The notes: generated from the sequence alone by a model not told the origin. Numbered from the stretch's first letter, positions 12,593-24,887 are shown. The stretch is DNA of 64,000 nt from Alphaproteobacteria bacterium GWC2_42_16 (GCA_001767835.1 MEMA01000052.1:69753-133752), one strand, 5' to 3'. Numbers and translations are program-made.

Positions 12593-13825
12593 TCAACTCC
12601 ACCGGATTTCTTTTCCAGGACCAATGGCAACAAAGGTTGGATTGTTTGCCAAGAGCTTTTGTGCAACCCCAATCAAATTCTCACGGGTTACAGCATTCAC
12701 CTTTTCAATGATTTCTTGAGGAGGAATAGGACGCTTATAAATCATCATTTGTTGGGCCAATTGCTCGCATCGACTTGATGTACTTTCAAGGGACATTAAA
12801 ATAGCTGCTTTGAGTTGGGCTTTGCTTCTGGCAATTTCTTTATCCTCAAGGGTTTGAGGGAAATCTGCTAAAACGTTCCGAATGGTGGGAAGAAGCTCCC
12901 CAACTTGGGCCTCGCCCGTTCCTGCATAAATTCCAAAAATTCCTGAATCACGGAAGGCTGTATTAAAGGAGTAGACAGAATAAACAAGACCTCGCTTCTC
13001 ACGTACTTCCTGGAAAAGACGCGAGGACATCCCCCCGCCTAAGAGGCTGGAAAACACAGAAAGGGGATAATAGTCAGGATGTCCATAAGGACAAGATTCA
13101 AAACCTAAGACAAGGTGAATTTGTTCAAGTTTACGATTCTCATAAAAATGGCCCCCTCGGTAACTGGACTTATCATAGGTCTTTGTCTCATGATTGGAGA
13201 GTTGAGAAAAATGCTTTTGGCAAAGCTCAACTATTTTTTCATGATTTATCGCCCCAGTTGCTGCAAAAATCATTCGGGAAGAACTGTATTCCTGACTCAT
13301 ATAGGTTTTCAAATCATCTTGCTGAATACGACGCACATTATCAGGACTTCCGAGAATCGGACGCCCTAAGGAATGGTTAGGGAAAGCCGTTTCTTGAAAG
13401 TAATCAAAGATGATGTCATCAGGGGTGTCTTGCGTTTGCCCGATCTCCTGAAGGATAACATGGCGCTCACGATTAACCTCTGAGGGATCAAAGGTCGAAT
13501 TTTGGATAATGTCCGCAATAATTTCCAAAGCTAACGGCACATCATGCTCCAAAACACGTGCATGATATGCCGTGTTTTCTTTGGAGGTATAAGCATTTAG
13601 GTGTCCCCCAACGCTTTCTATTTCTTCAGCAATTTGTTTTGCTGTACGTGTCGTCGTGCCCTTAAAGGCCATATGTTCTAAAAAGTGAGAAATTCCATTA
13701 ACCTCGGGAGATTCATAACGTGCCCCAACCTCAACCCATAGGCCAACAGTTGCGGAAAGAATTCCGGGAATATCATCAGTAATAATTCGTAAACCATTAT
13801 CAAGAGTTGTCGTTTTAACAGCCAT
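12593..13825 (-). CDS. M16 family zinc metallopeptidase (mitochondrial processing peptidase-like)
   Basis: HFLEHMAFKGT (HxxEH) motif; GGGMSSRLFQEVREKRGLVYSV. Confidence 0.96.
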   Translation of the reverse strand: MAVKTTTLDNGLRIITDDIPGILSATVGLWVEVGARYESPEVNGISHFLEHMAFKGTTTRTAKQIAEEIESVGGHLNAYTSKENTAYHARVLEHDVPLALEIIADIIQNSTFDPSEVNRERHVILQEIGQTQDTPDDIIFDYFQETAFPNHSLGRPILGSPDNVRRIQQDDLKTYMSQEYSSSRMIFAATGAINHEKIVELCQKHFSQLSNHETKTYDKSSYRGGHFYENRKLEQIHLVLGFESCPYGHPDYYPLSVFSSLLGGGMSSRLFQEVREKRGLVYSVYSFNTAFRDSGIFGIYAGTGEAQVGELLPTIRNVLADFPQTLEDKEIARSKAQLKAAILMSLESTSSRCEQLAQQMMIYKRPIPPQEIIEKVNAVTRENLIGVAQKLLANNPTFVAIGPGKEIRWS

Positions 13826-14477
13826 ATTTGAGCCTTTTTAAATAAAAATATTTGTGCCACCAAAGCATAAATCCTAGGGCAAATGCAAGCAAATACCACG
13901 TTGTGGCATATTCTAAGTGGTTGTTTGGAAGAGAGGGCAGGGGTTTCACAGGATAAATGTTTGCGTCAAATGAAGAGGTTGCTATAACATAATAAGGTAA
14001 CAAAGGGACATTTAACTTACGAGAGAGAAGATCAAGATCAATCCAAAAATAAGTCGGGGGGTTATTGAGGGGTTGAAAATAATTTGGTGCAGATGGTTTT
14101 CTCAAAACACCCTCAAATCTTAAGTTGCCTTCTGGATGGGATACAATCTCTTGGGCAGCCCATCCCCGTTGAACAAGAAGAAACTGTCCCTTCAGTGTTT
14201 CAAAAACACTCAAAACGTACACACCACCTCGTCCCTCAAAGGTCTTGGCTTGAAGGAAGACGGTTTTGCCAGGTATAAAATGCCCTTCAGCAAAAAGAGG
14301 CTGAAAAGGTTTTGGAGATTTTAATGAATCGACGTTTTCGGGAGAAGCTTTTTGAGCGACCCTTAGACTTTCAAGAAGAACCTCTTTTTCTCCTTTTCGA
14401 ACAAGTTGCCATGTTCCTAAAGCAAGGCAAAGAACAATGAAAAATGATATGAAACAAAGGAATCCCTTACCCTTCAT
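13815..14477 (-). CDS. SURF1-family cytochrome oxidase biogenesis protein
   Basis: N-terminal TM with LGTWQL, central VLVQRGW-type strand (FLLVQRGWA), C-terminal NHLEYATTWYLLAFAL. Confidence 0.93.
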   Translation of the reverse strand: MKGKGFLCFISFFIVLCLALGTWQLVRKGEKEVLLESLRVAQKASPENVDSLKSPKPFQPLFAEGHFIPGKTVFLQAKTFEGRGGVYVLSVFETLKGQFLLVQRGWAAQEIVSHPEGNLRFEGVLRKPSAPNYFQPLNNPPTYFWIDLDLLSRKLNVPLLPYYVIATSSFDANIYPVKPLPSLPNNHLEYATTWYLLAFALGFMLWWHKYFYLKRLKYGC

Positions 14478-15132
14478 TGATTTCGAAGCTCGATTCCCTT
14501 AAGGTATTGATAAAGGATGCAAGGCCAATCAACCTTCGACGCTTTAAACGTTCAGCTTGGAGAATCGAGCATACCTTTTGAATACTTTCCTCAAGATCTG
14601 TGTTAACAATAACATAGTCATATTCAGCCCAGTGACTGCATTCATCTTGGGCCTTACTCATACGGTCCTTGACAATTTCTACTGTATCCTCTGCACGGTG
14701 GTACAAACGCTTTTCTAAGACTTCAAGGGTGGGGGGCAAGATAAAAACGCTGACCAAGTCATTGAGAGCGGCTTGCTTTAATTGTTGTGTTCCTTGCCAA
14801 TCGATATCAAAAAGACTATCCCTTCCCTTCAAAAGCAGGTCTTCAATGGACGCCTTGGGCGTACCATAGAAATATCCATAAACTTTGGCATACTCGAGAA
14901 ACTTTCCTTTTTTGACCATCTTGGTAAAGGTGGCATCATTTACAAAAAAATAGTCAACCCCGTCCTTTTCGGAAGGCCTTTTGGGACGTGTGGTGACAGA
15001 AACAGAGTGCGTTAAGTCCTTCTCCCTTTCTAACACTTTTCTTGCAATGGTTGTTTTCCCTGCCCCAGAGGGAGATGACAACACAAGCATAAATCCACGT
15101 CTTTCAATAGGAGAAGAAGAATTTTTTGTCAT
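14467..15132 (-). CDS. gmk: guanylate kinase
   Basis: MLVLSSPSGAGKTT, TTRPKRPSEKDGVDYFFV. Confidence 0.97.
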   Translation of the reverse strand: MTKNSSSPIERRGFMLVLSSPSGAGKTTIARKVLEREKDLTHSVSVTTRPKRPSEKDGVDYFFVNDATFTKMVKKGKFLEYAKVYGYFYGTPKASIEDLLLKGRDSLFDIDWQGTQQLKQAALNDLVSVFILPPTLEVLEKRLYHRAEDTVEIVKDRMSKAQDECSHWAEYDYVIVNTDLEESIQKVCSILQAERLKRRRLIGLASFINTLRESSFEINEG

Positions 15133-15186
15133 CTTTACCTTACCTTATGAATACCTTTATAATAACCTTACCATAGGAGCAAGCCC

Positions 15187-15489
15187 ATGACGACCGTTCG
15201 AATTTATCAACCCTGCCAATCAGCGATGCAATCTGGAAGAGGGAAAACAAACCTTTGGATGATTGAATTTGAAAATGACGACCCGCTTATGCCAAACCCT
15301 TTGACGGGATGGATTTCTTCACTTGATACGAAGGAACAACTGCATTTGCCTTTTCCAACCTTAGAGAAGGCAATTCACTATGCGAAATCAAAAGGTTTTG
15401 AGTATAAGATCTACAACTCTGCTCAAAATGAGGTCCTCCCAAAATCCTATGGGACAAATTTTACTTGCAAACGCATGCGGGGACTATAA
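15187..15489 (+). CDS. NDUFS4-like complex I accessory subunit (ETC complex I conserved region)
   Basis: VRIYQPCQSAMQSGRGKTNLWMIEFE...NPLTGWISSLDTKEQLHLPFPTLEKAIHYAKSKGFEY. Confidence 0.9.
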   Translation: MTTVRIYQPCQSAMQSGRGKTNLWMIEFENDDPLMPNPLTGWISSLDTKEQLHLPFPTLEKAIHYAKSKGFEYKIYNSAQNEVLPKSYGTNFTCKRMRGL

Positions 15490-15513
15490 ACCGAAACCAA
15501 ATAAGGAGGACTT

Positions 15514-15930
15514 ATGATCGATCACATCTCATTTGCTGTTAAGAATTTTGAAGAAAGTCAAAACTTTTACAACGAAACCCTCAGACCTCTTGGCTATGAA
15601 CGTTTAATAAACTTTAATCATGACAATAATAATCAAGTTGCAGGATATGGGAAAAATGGCAAGCCATCCTTTTGGATAGGTGCGAAAAAGGTGCTCTCAG
15701 AAAAGGACAAACTTGAAGAGATTGGAAAAGCCGCTGGATTTCATGTTGGATTTGTGGCTCCTGACGTTAATTCAGTTCATAAATGGTACGACAAATGTCT
15801 TGAACTTGGTGGCAAGGATAATGGAAAGCCAGGCCCCCGCCCCGAATACCATCCTGGTTATTATGGCGCCTTTATCATTGACCCCAACGGATGGCGTATT
15901 GAAGCGTGTTTCCAAAATTATCAAGGCTGA
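15514..15930 (+). CDS. VOC/glyoxalase-family protein
   Basis: MIDHISFAVKNFEESQNFYNETLRPLGYER ... GAFIIDPNGWRIEAC. Confidence 0.92.
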   Translation: MIDHISFAVKNFEESQNFYNETLRPLGYERLINFNHDNNNQVAGYGKNGKPSFWIGAKKVLSEKDKLEEIGKAAGFHVGFVAPDVNSVHKWYDKCLELGGKDNGKPGPRPEYHPGYYGAFIIDPNGWRIEACFQNYQG

Positions 15931-15982
15931 TACTTCAGGGTTTAGAGAAACTATTATAACCAGTGGATAGGAACTTTTCTTC

Positions 15983-17152
15983 TCAAGGTTCTGAAGAAGA
16001 AAGTTCTTTAAACATATCTAGTAACATGGATTCCTTTGGCGAAAAAGCGGGACCTGCAGGTTTAAGCGATTTTTTTAACATCTCCACCACTTTTAAAGTC
16101 TCATAATCTTCTTCAAAGGTGGCTGTTAAATCCTCAATTTTCTCTGGATCAAAGGTTCCTCTTCGAATTAAAATCTTTCTTTCTTCTAAAGTCGCTTGTG
16201 CGCCCGCCTTTTGAAACCGTGTCAACCGTGGACTTTCCTTATCAGGACCCCCTGATTCTTTTATGGGTTCTGGAGGGCCTGAAACAGCTCTTTTTCTTAT
16301 TAACGCAGATGATGAAGATGAGGAGCTTTGGTCTGTTTCTTCAGGCCCACTCCCTACAGAAGAAGATGAAGAAGACGAAGAAGACGAAAAAGATAACCGC
16401 CGTGATGAAGTAATGCTGCTAACTTCCATTTCACGGTTGCCTAGCGCCTCATATTGCTCTATGAGTCTTTTTACTAATGACGAGTTTTCCTCTCCTAACC
16501 CACTCTCCTCTCCTGACCCACTCTCATTGACTTCTTCCATTGTTGTTAAAACTGAAGAAGAGTGACATTCTTTGGGTGAATCAGGAAGAATCTCGATTCT
16601 CCCATAAATCTCTCTCATATTTCCTTGGTAATAGCTTGTTATGCCAGAAAAACTTTGTATCAGTTGCTTATGCGTTTCTTCATCCTCCTTGGTTTTAAGT
16701 TTTTCTTTTAAGTCCATAAGTGAGAGAGAAACTTCTAGAAACCTACCTGCAAGAGTGGCAGCAAAATCTGAGGGGTTGGAGTCTTTAATATTTGTTGATA
16801 AAACATCAGAAATTAGAAACCCCTCTTCCATCTCTTTATTTTGTAAGGAAGCGAATCCATTTTTAAGGTGACGGGTGAATCGACGAAAACGAGGTTCCGG
16901 ATTCAATTGTTTCTTAAACCCCTTAATCGCGTTTTCTAAAGGCCCTAACTCTGTTGAAACCTTTTCAAGACATTTACGTCTTTTTTCTTTGTTCTCTTCA
17001 CTAAGGGCTTTATTCTCTAACTCCTTCCATTTGTTTGCTATTACATTGCCTTCTCTCTCCTCTTCTTCTCTGGGGGGAATCCCGTAAGAAGGGGGTAAGA
17101 TGAAAAGAGAAACAAAATAAATATACAAAAAATACTTAAACATAAAAAACAT
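15983..17152 (-). CDS. secreted low-complexity Ser/Glu-rich hypothetical protein
   Basis: 389 aa, N-terminal hydrophobic signal, poly-Ser tracts (SFSSSSSSSSSS, QSSSSSSSA), no recognised domain. Confidence 0.75.
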   Translation of the reverse strand: MFFMFKYFLYIYFVSLFILPPSYGIPPREEEEREGNVIANKWKELENKALSEENKEKRRKCLEKVSTELGPLENAIKGFKKQLNPEPRFRRFTRHLKNGFASLQNKEMEEGFLISDVLSTNIKDSNPSDFAATLAGRFLEVSLSLMDLKEKLKTKEDEETHKQLIQSFSGITSYYQGNMREIYGRIEILPDSPKECHSSSVLTTMEEVNESGSGEESGLGEENSSLVKRLIEQYEALGNREMEVSSITSSRRLSFSSSSSSSSSSVGSGPEETDQSSSSSSSALIRKRAVSGPPEPIKESGGPDKESPRLTRFQKAGAQATLEERKILIRRGTFDPEKIEDLTATFEEDYETLKVVEMLKKSLKPAGPAFSPKESMLLDMFKELSSSEP

Positions 17153-17231
17153 CCTCAGTTATATTAAATTAATATATATACATATATGTAAGACTTAAGA
17201 ATTGTCAATACTTTTAATAACACATACCATA

Positions 17232-17249
17232 CTGTAATAGTGATTACAG
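17232..17249. repeat. perfect inverted repeat CTGTAAT-AGTG-ATTACAG
   Basis: 7-bp arms, 4-nt spacer, in AT-rich region upstream of the 15983-17152 gene. Confidence 0.6.
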
Positions 17250-17335
17250 GATCATTAGCAGTTAAGAGGATAATATTGCAAAAATTCTCGTTTAAAAGCA
17301 GGAAATCGCAAAGAGGTAGTTGTTGAGTTTATTGA

Positions 17336-18727
17336 TCAAATATGAATCGCTCTGTTCTCAACCGCCATGGCAGCTTCTTTGAGCGCTTCATTTAAGGTGG
17401 GGTGAGCATGGCAAGTGCGGGCAATATCTTCTGCTGAGGCTCCAAATTCCATGCCTAAAACAGCTTCTGCAATCAAAGTTCCTGCATCCGGCCCAATGAT
17501 ATGAACCCCCAAAACTTGATCCGTTAAAGAGTCTGCAAGAACTTTTACAAATCCTTCTGTCTCCCCAATGACCTTAGCCCTGCTATTTGCAAGAAATGGA
17601 AATTTTCCAACCTTATAATTTTGCTCTTCTGCTTTCAACTCTTCTTCGGTTTTCCCGACAGAAGCTACCTCAGGATTTGTGTAAATGACTGCAGGAACTG
17701 CGTCATAGTTCATATGGCCATATTGCCCTGCAATATTTTCAACCGCAGCAATTCCTTCTTCCTCTGCCTTATGTGCCAACATGGGCCCCGGAATCACATC
17801 GCCAATCGCGTAAATGCCTGAAAGGGATGTTTCATATCGTTCGTTAACAACGATAAAGCCCTTTTCGTTAAGAGCAACACCAATGTCTTCAAGGCCTAAT
17901 CCTTCTGTATAAGGCTTACGACCCGTTGCAACTAAAACAGCGTCAGCTGCAATTTCTTCCTTTTTCTCTGATTCATTCTCAAGTTTCAGGGTCAGTTTAC
18001 CATTTTTGTCTTCGACCCCTATGACGTTTGTTGAAAGTTTAAAGTTGATTCCTTGCTTTTTCAGGGATTTTAACAAAGCCTCACTCATCTCGTGATCCAT
18101 GGCAGGAACAAGACGATCCATAAATTCCACAACCGTTACCTTTGATCCTAAGCGGCTCCAGACGGATCCCATCTCAAGACCGATATATCCTCCTCCAATA
18201 ACCACCAACTCTTCCGGGACCTTATCAAGGCTTAAAGCACCGGTTGAAGAAAGAACCTTCTTTTCATCGATTTTAATCCCAGGAAGGGTTGTGCCAACTG
18301 AGCCTGTTGCAATAAGGAGATTCTTTGCTTTCCAAGTTTCTCCATTAACTTTAACTTCTTCAGCCGAAAGGATGCGGGCTTCCCCTATAAGATGTTTCAC
18401 TTTGTTTTTCTTGAAGAGAAAATCAATGCCGCCTGTAAGCTGGCTTATAACCTTCTCCTTTCTCTCCATCATTTTCTTTAAGTCGAGGGACACTTCGCCT
18501 ACTTTAACGCCGTGGTGTTCCATATGAAGGCTTGCTTCTTCAAACTTATGAGAGGAACACAAAAGAACCTTTGAAGGGATACACCCCACATTTAGGCAAG
18601 TCCCTCCTAAAGTCTTGTCTTTTTCAACACAGAGAACCGAAAGGCCAAGTTGAGCAGCCCTTATGGCCGCCACATATCCTCCAGGGCCCGCTCCAATCAC
18701 TATAAGATCAACTTTATTTTTGTTCAT
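17336..18727 (-). CDS. lpdA: dihydrolipoyl dehydrogenase
   Basis: GGTCLNVGCIPSK redox motif, FAD/NAD domains, HAHPTLNEALKEA. Confidence 0.97.
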   Translation of the reverse strand: MNKNKVDLIVIGAGPGGYVAAIRAAQLGLSVLCVEKDKTLGGTCLNVGCIPSKVLLCSSHKFEEASLHMEHHGVKVGEVSLDLKKMMERKEKVISQLTGGIDFLFKKNKVKHLIGEARILSAEEVKVNGETWKAKNLLIATGSVGTTLPGIKIDEKKVLSSTGALSLDKVPEELVVIGGGYIGLEMGSVWSRLGSKVTVVEFMDRLVPAMDHEMSEALLKSLKKQGINFKLSTNVIGVEDKNGKLTLKLENESEKKEEIAADAVLVATGRKPYTEGLGLEDIGVALNEKGFIVVNERYETSLSGIYAIGDVIPGPMLAHKAEEEGIAAVENIAGQYGHMNYDAVPAVIYTNPEVASVGKTEEELKAEEQNYKVGKFPFLANSRAKVIGETEGFVKVLADSLTDQVLGVHIIGPDAGTLIAEAVLGMEFGASAEDIARTCHAHPTLNEALKEAAMAVENRAIHI

Positions 18728-18729
18728 AA

Positions 18730-19920
18730 TTAGAGGTCCAACAAAATACGTTCAGGATTTTCAATACATTCTTTAATACGAACTAAGAAGGTAACGGCTT
18801 CCTTTCCATCAATAATCCGATGATCATAAGAAAGCGCAAGGTACATCATGGGGCGAATTTCAACTTTACCCTCGATTGCTATAGGGCGTTCTTGAATTTT
18901 ATGCATACCTAAAATTCCAGACTGAGGAGGATTAAGAATAGGCGTTGACATTAAAGAGCCATAAACGCCTCCATTGGAGATGGTAAAGGTACCCCCTTGC
19001 AATTCCTTCATGGAAAGGGTTCCTTCACGCGCTTTTTGACTTAGGGTGGCAATATCTTTTTCAATTTGAGCGAAGCTTTTTTTGTCAGCGTCTCTAACAA
19101 CAGGAACTACAAGTCCTTGAGGGGTCCCTACTGCCACACCAATGTCATAATAATTTTTATAAATCAGTTCATCGCCTTCAATCTCAGCATTCACAGCCGG
19201 TATTTCCTTAAGTCCTACCAAGCAGGCCTTTACAAAAAAAGACATGAGCCCCAGTTTCACACTATGCTTTTTCTCAAAGGTTTCCCTGAGTTGGCTCCTG
19301 AGGCTCATCACCTGTGTCATATCCACCTCATTAAAGGTGGTTAAAATGGCCGCGGTATTCTGGGCTTCCTTCAAACGTTCTGCAATCCTTTGACGCAAGC
19401 GACTCATACGCACACGTTCAATCCGTTTGTCCTCTACTCTGGGAACTTCCGGCTGCTTTTCTTCAACCTTGCCCTTATCAAGCAGTGTCAGGACATCAGC
19501 TTTTGTGATGCGCCCTTCTTTGCCATGTCCCTCAATGCGGCGGGTGTCAAGTTGACTTTCAGCTACAAGCTTGCGAACGGCGGGAGAAAGCGGGAGCTCC
19601 TTAGAAAAGGGGTCTTCCGTTTTTTTTTCTGGTTGAGGGGTTTTCTTCTTAAAAGTAACGGGTTGTCCCTCCCCTTCTGTAACACGACCAATAATAGTTC
19701 CTATATTAACGGTTGCCCCTTCAGGCACAAGTTGTTCTGTTAGTGTCCCTCGCGCAGGCGAGCTGACCTCAAGGGTGACCTTATCCGTCTCAAGTTCAAC
19801 AAGTGGCTCATCTAAAACAACCTCTTCCCCTTTTTGTTTTAGCCAGCGGGCAACAGTTGCCTCCGAAATAGATTCCCCCATAGGAGGCACAATAATGTCT
19901 TTTTGAGATTGGCTGCTCAT
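18730..19920 (-). CDS. sucB: 2-oxoglutarate dehydrogenase E2, dihydrolipoyl succinyltransferase
   Basis: Lipoyl site [19 protein letters not shown], catalytic [16 protein letters not shown]. Confidence 0.97.
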   Translation of the reverse strand: MSSQSQKDIIVPPMGESISEATVARWLKQKGEEVVLDEPLVELETDKVTLEVSSPARGTLTEQLVPEGATVNIGTIIGRVTEGEGQPVTFKKKTPQPEKKTEDPFSKELPLSPAVRKLVAESQLDTRRIEGHGKEGRITKADVLTLLDKGKVEEKQPEVPRVEDKRIERVRMSRLRQRIAERLKEAQNTAAILTTFNEVDMTQVMSLRSQLRETFEKKHSVKLGLMSFFVKACLVGLKEIPAVNAEIEGDELIYKNYYDIGVAVGTPQGLVVPVVRDADKKSFAQIEKDIATLSQKAREGTLSMKELQGGTFTISNGGVYGSLMSTPILNPPQSGILGMHKIQERPIAIEGKVEIRPMMYLALSYDHRIIDGKEAVTFLVRIKECIENPERILLDL

Positions 19921-19927
19921 TTTTTCC

Positions 19928-22801
19928 TCACTTCACAAGGTTAAGCGCTTGGCTAACAATAAGATCCTGTTCAAAAATATGACGACTTAAAAGGCCGGTC
20001 GCTGTAGATGCTGACTCTGGCCTCCCCACATAAATTGGCCGTTTTGCTTTTATATTAATTTCTTTTAGCACATCTTCCAAACGACGATCAATAAAGGTCC
20101 ATGCCCCCATATTGATTGGCTCTTCTTGACACCAGACTAGATCAGCTTTTGTGTAATTTTTTAAAATCTCACAAAGAGTTTTATGGGGGAAGGGATAGTA
20201 TTGTTCTAAACGAATGAGGGCTATATCCTTAATCCCGTTATCCTCGCGCTTTTGTAGCAAATCATAATATACTTTTCCTGAGGAAAGGATGACTCGTTTT
20301 TTTGATCCGGGTGTACCAAGAGTATCGGGAATTACATCTTGGAATGATGTCCCGGTAACAAAGTCATCCAAAAGTGAGAATGATTTTTTATATCGAAGCA
20401 ACGATTTGGGAGTCATCGCAATCAAGGGTTTTCGAAAGCTTCGATGAACTTGACGCCTTAAAACATGGAAAAAGTTCGCAGGCGTCGTACAATTCACAAC
20501 TTGAATATTATCTTGGGCACATAGCTGTAAATATCGCTCCAACCGAGCGGAGGAGTGTTCCGGCCCCTGACCTTCATAACCATGAGGTAGGAACATCGTG
20601 AGGCCTGACATACGCAACCACTTCATTTCTCCTGCTGAGATAAACTGGTCAACAATCACCTGAGCTCCGTTAGAGAAATCCCCGAATTGAGCCTCCCAAA
20701 TGACAAGAGATCGCGGTTCTGCAAGGCTATATCCCACCTCAAATCCCAGAACGGAGGCTTCTGCCAAGGGACTATCCCACACCTCAAAAAGGGCTTGTTT
20801 TGAAGCTAAGTGATTCAGAGAGAGATATTTTTCTTCACTTTCCTGGTCATATAAAATAGCATGCCGCTGACTAAAAGTTCCACGCCCGCAATCTTGACCA
20901 CTCAGCCGTACAAGATGACCTTCGAGAAGGAGAGAACCAAAAGCAAGAGCCTCGGAAAAAGACCAATCAATGGGGAGAATCCCTTTTCCCATCTCTTCTC
21001 TTGCGGTAAGGAATCGTTTCAGTTTTGGGTGAAAATGAAAATCTTTTGGGACTTTACTCAAGGCTGTACCAATTGAGGCAATCGTTTCTTTCTGTATTCC
21101 TGTTATTTCCGATTTCCCATTGGGAAACTTTGGTTCAAAACCCTCCCATTTTCCAGAAAGCCAATCTGCCTTTATGGATTTATAAGATTGCGAGCCTTCA
21201 AAATTTTTTTGAAGATCGTGTTCGATAGTCCGTTCAATAGCGACAACGTCTTCTTGCGTTAAAACATCTTTCTTAATCAATGTTTCAATGTAAATTTTGC
21301 TAATGAAGGGATGATTTTTAATAGCCCTATACATCAAGGGTTGGGTAAAAGCCGGCTCATCAGCTTCATTGTGCCCAAAACGCCGGTAGCAAACCATATC
21401 AACAACAATATCTGATCCAAAGGTATGGCGATATTCAGCAGCAAGATTCATCACCTTTATCACAGCCTCGGGGTCATCTCCATTCACATGGAAAATTGGG
21501 GCTTGGACAATCATGCCAAGATCAGAACAATGGGCTGTAGACCTTGCAAAAGCCGGAGCCGTTGTAAATCCAATTTGGTTATTAATAATGATGTGGAACG
21601 TCCCTCCCGTTTGATATCCATGGAGTTGAGAGAGCATAAAGGTTTCCGCAACAAGTCCTTGCCCCACAAAGGCCGCATCCCCATGCAAAAGCAAACCCAT
21701 AACTTTCTTACGCTTTTTATCATTATATTGAGTCTGTTTTGCGCGCACCTTTCCTACAACAACGGGGTCAACTGCCTCAAGATGGGAAGGATTTGCTGTT
21801 AAAGACAAGTGAATTTTTTTACCTTCAAACTCACGATCCATAGAGGTCCCTAAATGGTATTTAACATCCCCTGATCCTTGAACTTGGTCTGGCTGAGAGC
21901 TATAGCCTTGAAATTCTGAAAAAATGGTACGATAGGGCTTGTTAAGGACGTTCGCGAGTACATTTAGCCGCCCTCGGTGAGCCATACCTATCACAACTTC
22001 CTCAACCCCAAGTTCTGATGAGCGTTGGAGTATCTCTTCAAGGCCGGGAATTAAACTCTCGGCTCCATCCAACCCAAAGCGTTTCGCCACAGGATATTTC
22101 ACGTGCAAAAATTCTTCAAAAGCCTCAGCCCTTATCAAATCCTTTAAAATCTTCTTTTGCCTTAGAGGATCATGAATGGGTTCAGCAAGACCCAATTCCC
22201 CCTCCCCTTCGATACGTTTTTGCAACCAAAGTTTTTTATCGGGATCTTGAATATGAAGAAATTCAATACCAATGGTCCCACAATAGGTCTTCCAAAGACG
22301 TTCTAAAATTTCGCGTAAAGTAGCATAGGTGAGACCTAGCACATCATAAATAAAGATGGGGCGATCGTAATCTGTATCTGAAAACCCATAGGTCTTTGGA
22401 TCAAGCTCCGGATAATGATTCTTTTTAGGGAGCTCCAAGGGATCAAGGTGGGCAATCATATGACCACGAGCACGATAGGCTCGAATGAGCATAATAGCTC
22501 GAATCGAATCTAGAATAGCTTCTTGCACCTTTTCTCCAGCCACCTTCTCTTGGAACGGGGCCTTTTCTTTTATTTCTATAGGTTGCTTTCTCCAGCTTGG
22601 CCCTAACAAATCCTTAAGAACTTGGGCTTCACTTTCCCCCAAGGAAGAAAAAAAGTGCCTCCAATCAATACTTACTGTCGAAGGATTTTCAAGATAAGAT
22701 TCATAGATACGTGCGATATAGGGTGCATTATCGCCGGTTAAAAAGGAGCGACTCTCATCCCCCCATGTGGAAGAGGAAGATGGTTTTCTAAAATTCCCCA
22801 T
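19928..22801 (-). CDS. sucA: 2-oxoglutarate dehydrogenase E1
   Basis: 957 aa; [33 protein letters not shown]. Confidence 0.97.
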   Translation of the reverse strand: MGNFRKPSSSSTWGDESRSFLTGDNAPYIARIYESYLENPSTVSIDWRHFFSSLGESEAQVLKDLLGPSWRKQPIEIKEKAPFQEKVAGEKVQEAILDSIRAIMLIRAYRARGHMIAHLDPLELPKKNHYPELDPKTYGFSDTDYDRPIFIYDVLGLTYATLREILERLWKTYCGTIGIEFLHIQDPDKKLWLQKRIEGEGELGLAEPIHDPLRQKKILKDLIRAEAFEEFLHVKYPVAKRFGLDGAESLIPGLEEILQRSSELGVEEVVIGMAHRGRLNVLANVLNKPYRTIFSEFQGYSSQPDQVQGSGDVKYHLGTSMDREFEGKKIHLSLTANPSHLEAVDPVVVGKVRAKQTQYNDKKRKKVMGLLLHGDAAFVGQGLVAETFMLSQLHGYQTGGTFHIIINNQIGFTTAPAFARSTAHCSDLGMIVQAPIFHVNGDDPEAVIKVMNLAAEYRHTFGSDIVVDMVCYRRFGHNEADEPAFTQPLMYRAIKNHPFISKIYIETLIKKDVLTQEDVVAIERTIEHDLQKNFEGSQSYKSIKADWLSGKWEGFEPKFPNGKSEITGIQKETIASIGTALSKVPKDFHFHPKLKRFLTAREEMGKGILPIDWSFSEALAFGSLLLEGHLVRLSGQDCGRGTFSQRHAILYDQESEEKYLSLNHLASKQALFEVWDSPLAEASVLGFEVGYSLAEPRSLVIWEAQFGDFSNGAQVIVDQFISAGEMKWLRMSGLTMFLPHGYEGQGPEHSSARLERYLQLCAQDNIQVVNCTTPANFFHVLRRQVHRSFRKPLIAMTPKSLLRYKKSFSLLDDFVTGTSFQDVIPDTLGTPGSKKRVILSSGKVYYDLLQKREDNGIKDIALIRLEQYYPFPHKTLCEILKNYTKADLVWCQEEPINMGAWTFIDRRLEDVLKEINIKAKRPIYVGRPESASTATGLLSRHIFEQDLIVSQALNLVK

Positions 22802-22821
22802 GTCTAAGCCTAACTTTCATC

Positions 22822-23718
22822 CTATCTTTGTTTTGAAGACCCCCAATTTTTAAGCACGTTATAAAGGGTTTCTCCAATTTTTGCTGGGGACTCAGCTACG
22901 ACAACACCTGCTTGTTTCAAAGCTTCAATTTTTTCTTCAGCCCCTCCTTGGGATCCAGAAATAATAGCCCCTGCATGCCCCATGCGTCTTCCAGGAGGCG
23001 CTGTCATTCCTGCTATAAAGCTTACCACAGGTTTAGGATTTTTGCATGATTTCAAAAACAAAGCGGCTTCTTCTTCAGCCGTCCCGCCTATTTCGCCAAT
23101 TAACACGATAGCTTCTGTTTGTGGATCTTGGTGGAAGAGTCCGAGGCAATCCACAAAACTGGTGCCAACAATAGGATCGCCACCAATCCCAATGCAGGTT
23201 GATTGACCAAACCCGCTAGCTGTGATTTGAGCAACAGCCTCATAAGTTAAGGTTCCTGAACGAGACACAACGCCAATAGTTCCAAGTTTATGGATATAAC
23301 CTGGCATGATCCCAATCTTACACACATCAGGCGTAATAATTCCTGGGCAATTGGGACCAATCAGCCGTGTGGAAGTTCCACATAGAGCCCGCTTCACCCG
23401 AACCATGTCAAGCACCGGGATTCCTTCCGTAATACAAACAACCACACCAATTTGAGCATCAATGGCTTCTAAAATCGCATCCGCAGCAAAGGGAGCCGGC
23501 ACATAAATAACGGAAGCTGTAGCGCCTGTCTTTTCAACCGCTTCATGAACAGTATCAAAAACCGGAAGCCCTAAGTGTTTCGATCCTCCCTTACCTGGTG
23601 TCACACCCCCTACCATTTTGGTGCCATATTGTATGGCTTGTTCGGAATGGAAAGTCCCTTGAGCGCCCGTAAATCCCTGACAAATGACTTTGGTTATTTC
23701 ATTAACAAGTATAGACAT
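22822..23718 (-). CDS. sucD: succinyl-CoA synthetase alpha subunit
   Basis: [36 protein letters not shown]. Confidence 0.97.
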   Translation of the reverse strand: MSILVNEITKVICQGFTGAQGTFHSEQAIQYGTKMVGGVTPGKGGSKHLGLPVFDTVHEAVEKTGATASVIYVPAPFAADAILEAIDAQIGVVVCITEGIPVLDMVRVKRALCGTSTRLIGPNCPGIITPDVCKIGIMPGYIHKLGTIGVVSRSGTLTYEAVAQITASGFGQSTCIGIGGDPIVGTSFVDCLGLFHQDPQTEAIVLIGEIGGTAEEEAALFLKSCKNPKPVVSFIAGMTAPPGRRMGHAGAIISGSQGGAEEKIEALKQAGVVVAESPAKIGETLYNVLKNWGSSKQR

Positions 23719-24887
23719 TAAGCCTCTTCCCTAACTTCTTTGACAATACAATGGACAGCATCTGAGAAATCGTCTATAGAGATGATCGATAAACCCGACT
23801 TCGCAAAAATGTCTTTTCCAATGTCCTTATTAGTTCCTTCAAGGCGCACGACAAGGGGAACCTTTAGCTTCACTTCTTTGACAGCTGCAACAATGCCGTC
23901 TGCAATAACGTCACACCGCATAATGCCTCCGAAAATATTCACCAAAACCCCCTTCACGCGAGAATCGGAAAGTATGATTTTAAAAGCTTCCGTCACGTAC
24001 TCTCGCGGAGCACCTCCCCCGACATCGAGGAAATTCGCAGGATCCCCTCCATAAAGTTTGATAATGTCCATAGTCGCCATGGCCAGGCCCGCTCCATTCA
24101 CCATACACCCTATATTCCCGTCCAACTTAATGTAAGAAAGCCCATGAAGAGCCGCTTGACGTTCTACGAGATCTTCCTCATCAAGATCGCGCATATTTTC
24201 AATATTTTGATGGCGATAAAGGGCATTGTCATCAAAGCTTATCTTAGCATCAAGAGGGACAATGTTTCCTGCCTTTGTTAAAACAAGTGGGTTAATTTCA
24301 ATCAAACTAGCATCAAGGGTCACAAACGCGTCATAAATGCTCTTTGCAAGCTTAACGAACTCTTTAACTTGATCCCCTGTGAGGCCCAAGCTAGAAGCTA
24401 ATTTCCTCCCATAAAAAGGCTGAAACCCAGAGACAGGATCCACTATAACCTTAATTATTTTTTCTGGATGCGTTTTCGCGACCTCTTCTATTTCGACGCT
24501 TCCTTGGGTGGACACTAAAAATGTCATACGAGCCGAGGCGCGATCTACCAATAGGCTTAAATAAAATTCCTTCTCTATGAAACATCCTTCTTCCACGTAT
24601 ACTTTTTTGACAAGCCTTCCTTCGGGACCTGTTTGAGGGGTTACAAGAGTCATACCTAAAATTCGATCGGCAAGAAGGTGAACTTCATTGCGAGACTGAG
24701 CGAATTTAACGCCTCCCCCCTTGCCGCGTCCTCCTGCATGAACTTGAGCTTTAACCACCCAAGGTGGGCCCTTTAAATCGTGGGCTATCTCTTGAGCTTC
24801 TTCAGAGGTAAAGGCAACGCCACCCTTCGGCACCTTAACACCGAATGATTCTAAAATGGACTTTGCTTGGTATTCATGGATATTCAT
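23718..24887 (-). CDS. sucC: succinyl-CoA synthetase beta subunit
   Basis: [56 protein letters not shown]. Confidence 0.97.
   Translation of the reverse strand: MNIHEYQAKSILESFGVKVPKGGVAFTSEEAQEIAHDLKGPPWVVKAQVHAGGRGKGGGVKFAQSRNEVHLLADRILGMTLVTPQTGPEGRLVKKVYVEEGCFIEKEFYLSLLVDRASARMTFLVSTQGSVEIEEVAKTHPEKIIKVIVDPVSGFQPFYGRKLASSLGLTGDQVKEFVKLAKSIYDAFVTLDASLIEINPLVLTKAGNIVPLDAKISFDDNALYRHQNIENMRDLDEEDLVERQAALHGLSYIKLDGNIGCMVNGAGLAMATMDIIKLYGGDPANFLDVGGGAPREYVTEAFKIILSDSRVKGVLVNIFGGIMRCDVIADGIVAAVKEVKLKVPLVVRLEGTNKDIGKDIFAKSGLSIISIDDFSDAVHCIVKEVREEA

Noticed and set aside
16198-16565. Plus-strand acidic ORFs (DEDEE-rich)
   Set aside because: Reverse complement of the poly-Ser repeats in the minus-strand secreted protein.
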